A DNA stretch of 60,000 bases from Sphaeroforma sirkka (lineage: Eukaryota > Opisthokonta > Ichthyosporea > Ichthyophonida), in contig LUCW03000108.1 in the NCBI GenBank assembly GCA_001586965.3, positions 1 to 60,000 on the forward strand. Direction: 5' to 3'. Both the position numbers and the translations under genes were made by a program. A model generated the notes under the pieces. The model saw only the letters and a program-made list of their open reading frames with translations, did not search any database and had not been told where the DNA came from. This document shows positions 56,185-60,000 of the stretch, piece by piece. Each line of letters starts with the position of its first letter. Positions within the stretch are counted from its first letter, which is position 1.

Positions 56185-57631
56185 CATGCAAGCGTTGAGA
56201 TCAGAGCGGCACAATTCTATAAGGCACAAGGAAATGTCCCACAGTGATGAGCGTATACGACTAGTGCCACGTGATAAAGCGGCGTACTGCGACGCAAGAT
56301 CAATTCTGAAATTATTATATAACTTTGTGTCCCAACTAAATGGATCGCAAGAACTGTCCAATTCCACCACACAGGCGCAGGCCACAAGGATACAGGCAAG
56401 AATTTGAAATTCATGCCAAGTAACTCCATATACCTTAAAAAAGTGTGTATACAAATTAAATATCAGGCGTTATCACAACAATGCTGTAAAAACATACATC
56501 AGACTATTATGGCAATGGGATTTGTACAAATTGACACACACAAATGTGCAGCTTTGTATGTGGACATGCACGACTTGAGTACATTGTCAATCAGACATCA
56601 AGCACGAATTTACCTTGTTAACTAAGAGCAATATCGGAATATGTGCAGGCACCTGCGCTGCATTTCGTTGCACATAAAGAAGAGTCCAAGGTTTTGTTAC
56701 ATCTAGGACGAATATAACAGCGTGCGTATTTTTATACACATCGACGAATTGCGCATCACAGAATGAGTGAGAAAACCCCGCCGTATTAGTGCCTTTTCCG
56801 GTCGCTTCCTTTCCCTTCATATTCGTTCTGGAGTTTGGCGAAATATCATTGGACAGTTTTAATGTGCCTGGATTCTGATTCGCTCTAACTCGAGCGTGGT
56901 CCACGACGTCCCACACTTCGACCTGTGTTGGACAGGCAGAAGTTGGCATTGATTCGCAATGAATTTGAAAATGAGCGAACTGCACAATAATATCGATGTA
57001 CGGTTTAAGTCTCACCACACGCATGCATACAAGTATAAACATTTGTTGCGATATCGCACATGATGATAGCGCCCTGACATATCAAGAAGAGCCGCAACAT
57101 CATCAAATTTCAATCAATACCATACCAACATAACGCACAATACATGGCTTGAACTTTTGCGTCCAATCGGAATAAGGCAATCACATACGCTGCACTTGCA
57201 TACCATTTGTCCTGAATTTTTCGTTGGAGTGTACCGATTACACCAAGGTCACAGCAGAATGAACAGCACACATCACTACGTGCTCGCGCGAGTGGCAGAA
57301 CATATGATATACACGACATAACAGACAGTTTAGAAAATTTTTATTTTTGCATCAACATGTCTACAATCGCAACACCATATTAAGTATTCAAATGCTTGGC
57401 TATTGTGCAAAGGTTTGGGCGTCATACCTTGACCATATCTCCCGTACGATCGTATCTCCACCCGATTGTACTCGCTTCTATCTGAGCAGTGGGTGTGTAT
57501 GTGCTGACAAAGGGCTTACCCTGCAACCGTTGCATAAGAACCGACTTGCCCACATTATTATCTCCCCTAATAACTACCTGGAAATTTTTCCAAGCATTCT
57601 GCATTAGTATAGGGGTTCTTCGTAAACTCAT
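52660..57631 (-). CDS. RABL6: RABL6-like GTPase gene (Rab-like protein 6), six exons
   Basis: Proposed exons on the reverse strand: 57631-57428, 56922-56614, 56039-55924, 55273-55168, 54710-53614, 53401-52660. All junctions are GT-AG and in phase, giving about 857 residues. The P-loop G-D-N-N-V-G-K-S is at residues 23-30. W-D-V-V-D at 72-76 replaces the usual W-D-T-A-G. D-V-Y-K-N and V-L-D-V-T-K-P-W-T-L are RABL6 signatures. N-K-V-D (170-173, the G4 guanine-specificity motif) is assembled across intron 2. Exon 4 gives G-L-Q-F-L-H and L-P-F-L-H-L-Q, also RABL6-like. The last two exons encode a long disordered, Ser/Asp then Arg/Lys-rich tail, as in RABL6. RABL6 acts in Rab-type signalling and cell proliferation in animals. 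The start ATG follows an in-frame stop closely, so a 5' exon could be missing. Confidence 0.85.
54917..55190 (-). repeat. 57-bp tandem array of exon-end/donor-like units in RABL6 intron 4
   Basis: Five units with TACTAAC-type words on the + strand at 54935, 54992, 55049, 55104 and 55161 (steps 57, 57, 55, 57). On the gene strand each reads like catttgccaaag|gttagtatc, and the oldest-looking unit is the proposed end of exon 4 itself, aatttgcgagag|gttggtatt. So the end of exon 4, its splice donor and about 35 intron bases were tandemly duplicated downstream. Confidence 0.75.
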
Positions 57632-57639
57632 CCCTTATA

Positions 57640-58035
57640 ATATCTGACGAGCAGGAATCAGAATATCCTCCATACTATCGGATATGCAGGGAACAATATA
57701 TTCCCACATACAATGAGGCCGTGAAAGCCAGGAAGGAATACAGCATCAAGAGAGCGCACATCCCGAGAGACCAGGTGCCACCCATGTGGCCCTGAGCTTC
57801 CTAATGTTTGGTTTATGATAATTTTAGTGAGTACAGACCAGAAACAGATCCTATTTGCACGTACACAATAAGAAAATATAATGCTATACGATAACAAGGG
57901 CGGGGTAAACAGGACTTCAGTAAATATATCAAAATTCCCGAGATAAGAATTTAAACAAGGTGCGTTTGCTAATTTATGAAGGCGGGCAAAGTATACAAAA
58001 ACATCAGCACGGTTTGGGCGAATTGATATAATCTT
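57640..58035. other. 5' flank of RABL6-like gene, nothing recognised
   Basis: It may contain promoter or an upstream exon. No clear TATA element or CpG-rich block is seen. It ends in the microsatellite region. Confidence 0.35.
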
Positions 58036-58153
58036 GCCATACCGGGTATATATACACATACAAAAAAACACACGCACACACACAAACCAAACTACACATG
58101 CAGACAAGCACACTCGCAAGCACAAATAAACAGACTCCTCCCCCACCCCCCAA

Positions 58154-58190
<37 letters not shown>

Positions 58191-58215
58191 CACACGCACA
58201 AATACACACACTAAT

Positions 58216-58246
<31 letters not shown>

Positions 58247-58852
58247 CACACACATGTAACATGCACACATGCACGCACGCACACACGCATGTCAATATAT
58301 ATATATATATATTATATATATAATATTTACATATATGCGCATATATATATATTATATATATATATATATATTATACAATACATAAAAAACAAACACACAC
58401 TAACACACGCACGCACGCGTTTTTATGTATATTATGCACATCATCATCATGCACATATATATATATATATATGCGTATATGGTTGCGTGTATATATATAT
58501 GTATAATATATAATATATAAACATATATGCGTATGCGTATACATATAATAATAATAATAATAATAATATATATAATATACATATTATTATATATAATATA
58601 TAATAATAATGTTATATATATAATATTAATAATATATATGCATCACATGCATGCAAACGTACACATGCGTGTGCATGTATGCGTATGCAGCCATGTAATA
58701 ACATAATATGTATATCATAATAATAATAATATTATAACAATATATATATATATATAATATATATATATATGTTATATACACATACGCATGTATGCACATC
58801 ATCATATCATAATGTATGTGTATATATATATATATGCATGTATACACACATC

Positions 58853-58886
<34 letters not shown>

Positions 58887-58947
58887 CATAATATATAATG
58901 CATATATAAATACATGCACACACATGTGCATATATATATAATAAACA

Positions 58948-58983
<36 letters not shown>

Positions 58984-58995
58984 GCATATATTATA

Positions 58996-59031
<36 letters not shown>

Positions 59032-59068
59032 TATAAATATATGTATTTTTTACGTATACACACACATA

Positions 59069-59105
<37 letters not shown>
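58036..59105. repeat. (CA)n, (TA)n and ATGC microsatellite tract
   Basis: (CA)n at 58155-58260, (TA)n and TAATAA words 58295-58640, ATGC words 58640-58690, further TA and CA blocks to 59100. All ORFs here are repeat artefacts. Confidence 0.95.
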
Positions 59106-60000
59106 ACAACGTTTCACAATACGATGTCTGTGTCGGGCTAGTGACAAACGTGTACCATACTTTCATATTATACGATACACCGCGTGCAAACTTGTCGCGG
59201 ATGCCAGCACTGATCCTGTTGGACACATCTCCTTGCCTCTGATCGCTCAGGGTATTACTTTGTTGGTTGCCCATGACCTTTACGTTTGTGTTCTCTCAAC
59301 ACACAACATGTACGAATAATTGAAAGCCCAGCAGTTCTATTCTTTAAAATAGATATGAGGCCTTCTCCTCAATGTTCATTGAAACAGAACTTTACTATAT
59401 CTCACAATATTTTGTTCACCGCACCGTACTATTTACATACATATTTACAACCTTCCTAAATTCTAGAGTTTAGGGTTTCAATTTAGTTGTTGCTCAAAGC
59501 CTCGACCATATGTGTTGCTGTGTACATAATTATTTTAGGAGGCTAAGATTGCTGACTATTGAGTATAAATAAATGACTTGCCTGTATTATGCTGTTATTT
59601 AAAAGACATAGGTCGCGTTGCTATCATACAGTCATAAGCTGATAGCCTGTAGCGATGTTTGTTGTCTGCATGGTGTTACAATTGGTAGGATACATGGACT
59701 AGTCATAGGACTAGTCATAAGCGTTAGATCTAATAATTGGGCAGAGCAACGTCCGCAACACGAATTTTAAATGTTCGATTTATAAAAGCAAGTATAATAT
59801 TTTATGCTCACTGCCAAACATCGAGAACCTCACTTATTTATGAGAATATGCCACACACTAAATACACAGTGCGCGTATCAACAAAGTTATGATTTGGATA
59901 ACGTAGGTTGCTACTCCCCTGGCTTGATACCACGCCCTAGTCTTCTTTCGAATAAATCGAAATGTGTATCATGATAATCGCTCACGTTTCTTGTTGGTTA
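59106..60000. other. Unique sequence, nothing recognised
   Basis: Non-repetitive, moderately AT-rich. The short forward ORF ending at 59319 begins in the microsatellite and has no family signature. No RNA gene or mobile element is recognised. Confidence 0.45.

Overview
The window is nuclear DNA from a eukaryote with a transposon-rich, intron-bearing genome. The evidence is a spliced Rab-like GTPase gene (RABL6 type) with introns of about 210 to 650 bases, several Ty3/Gypsy-type LTR retrotransposon families, a non-LTR (LINE) element, a terminal-inverted-repeat element, and kilobases of TA/CA/TG microsatellite. RABL6 is best known from animals. Together with the mobile-element mix this suggests an animal or unicellular relative of animals (for example an ichthyosporean), but the sequence alone does not prove it.

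Layout. 1-900 is AT-rich flank. 901-6864 is copy 1 of retrotransposon family A (5' truncated, 3' LTR intact). 7077-9910 is a reverse-strand LINE. 10067-10260 is a small inverted-repeat element, and 11550-12123 is a solo family-A LTR with a 4-bp target duplication. 13140-15796 is a reversed family-B LTR plus gag/protease remnant. 15850-18450 is non-coding and holds a 28-bp CRE-like repeat. 18462-24060 is a GC-rich family-C element interrupted by a family-B-type LTR. 24284-27485 is a reversed, decayed family-B pol. 28095-32022 is a reversed family-A LTR carrying internal tandem duplications and a nested LINE copy. 32290-39705 is copy 2 of family A, nearly complete but frameshifted, with a tRNA-like insertion in gag.

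41666-42645 is a foldback/TIR element whose interior has an ORF resembling the start of an OTU cysteine protease. 43861-45033 is a single-exon 390-codon ORF of uncertain family. 45500-51060 is mostly microsatellite and heptamer minisatellite with a small basic ORF at 48974-49315. 52660-57631 (reverse strand) is the one clear host gene, a RABL6-like GTPase reconstructed here as six exons. The rest is microsatellite and unassigned DNA.

How the parts relate: the mobile elements are layered, with LINE inside LTR, LTR inside pol, and a tRNA-like unit inside gag. Nearly all are broken, so most coding capacity here is relic. The most unusual points are: a methyltransferase-like block between RNase H and integrase in two Ty3-type families; the OTU-like ORF between long inverted repeats; a tandem array in RABL6 intron 4 whose every unit repeats an exon-end plus splice-donor-like sequence; and several unrelated arrays that share a 7-bp period.
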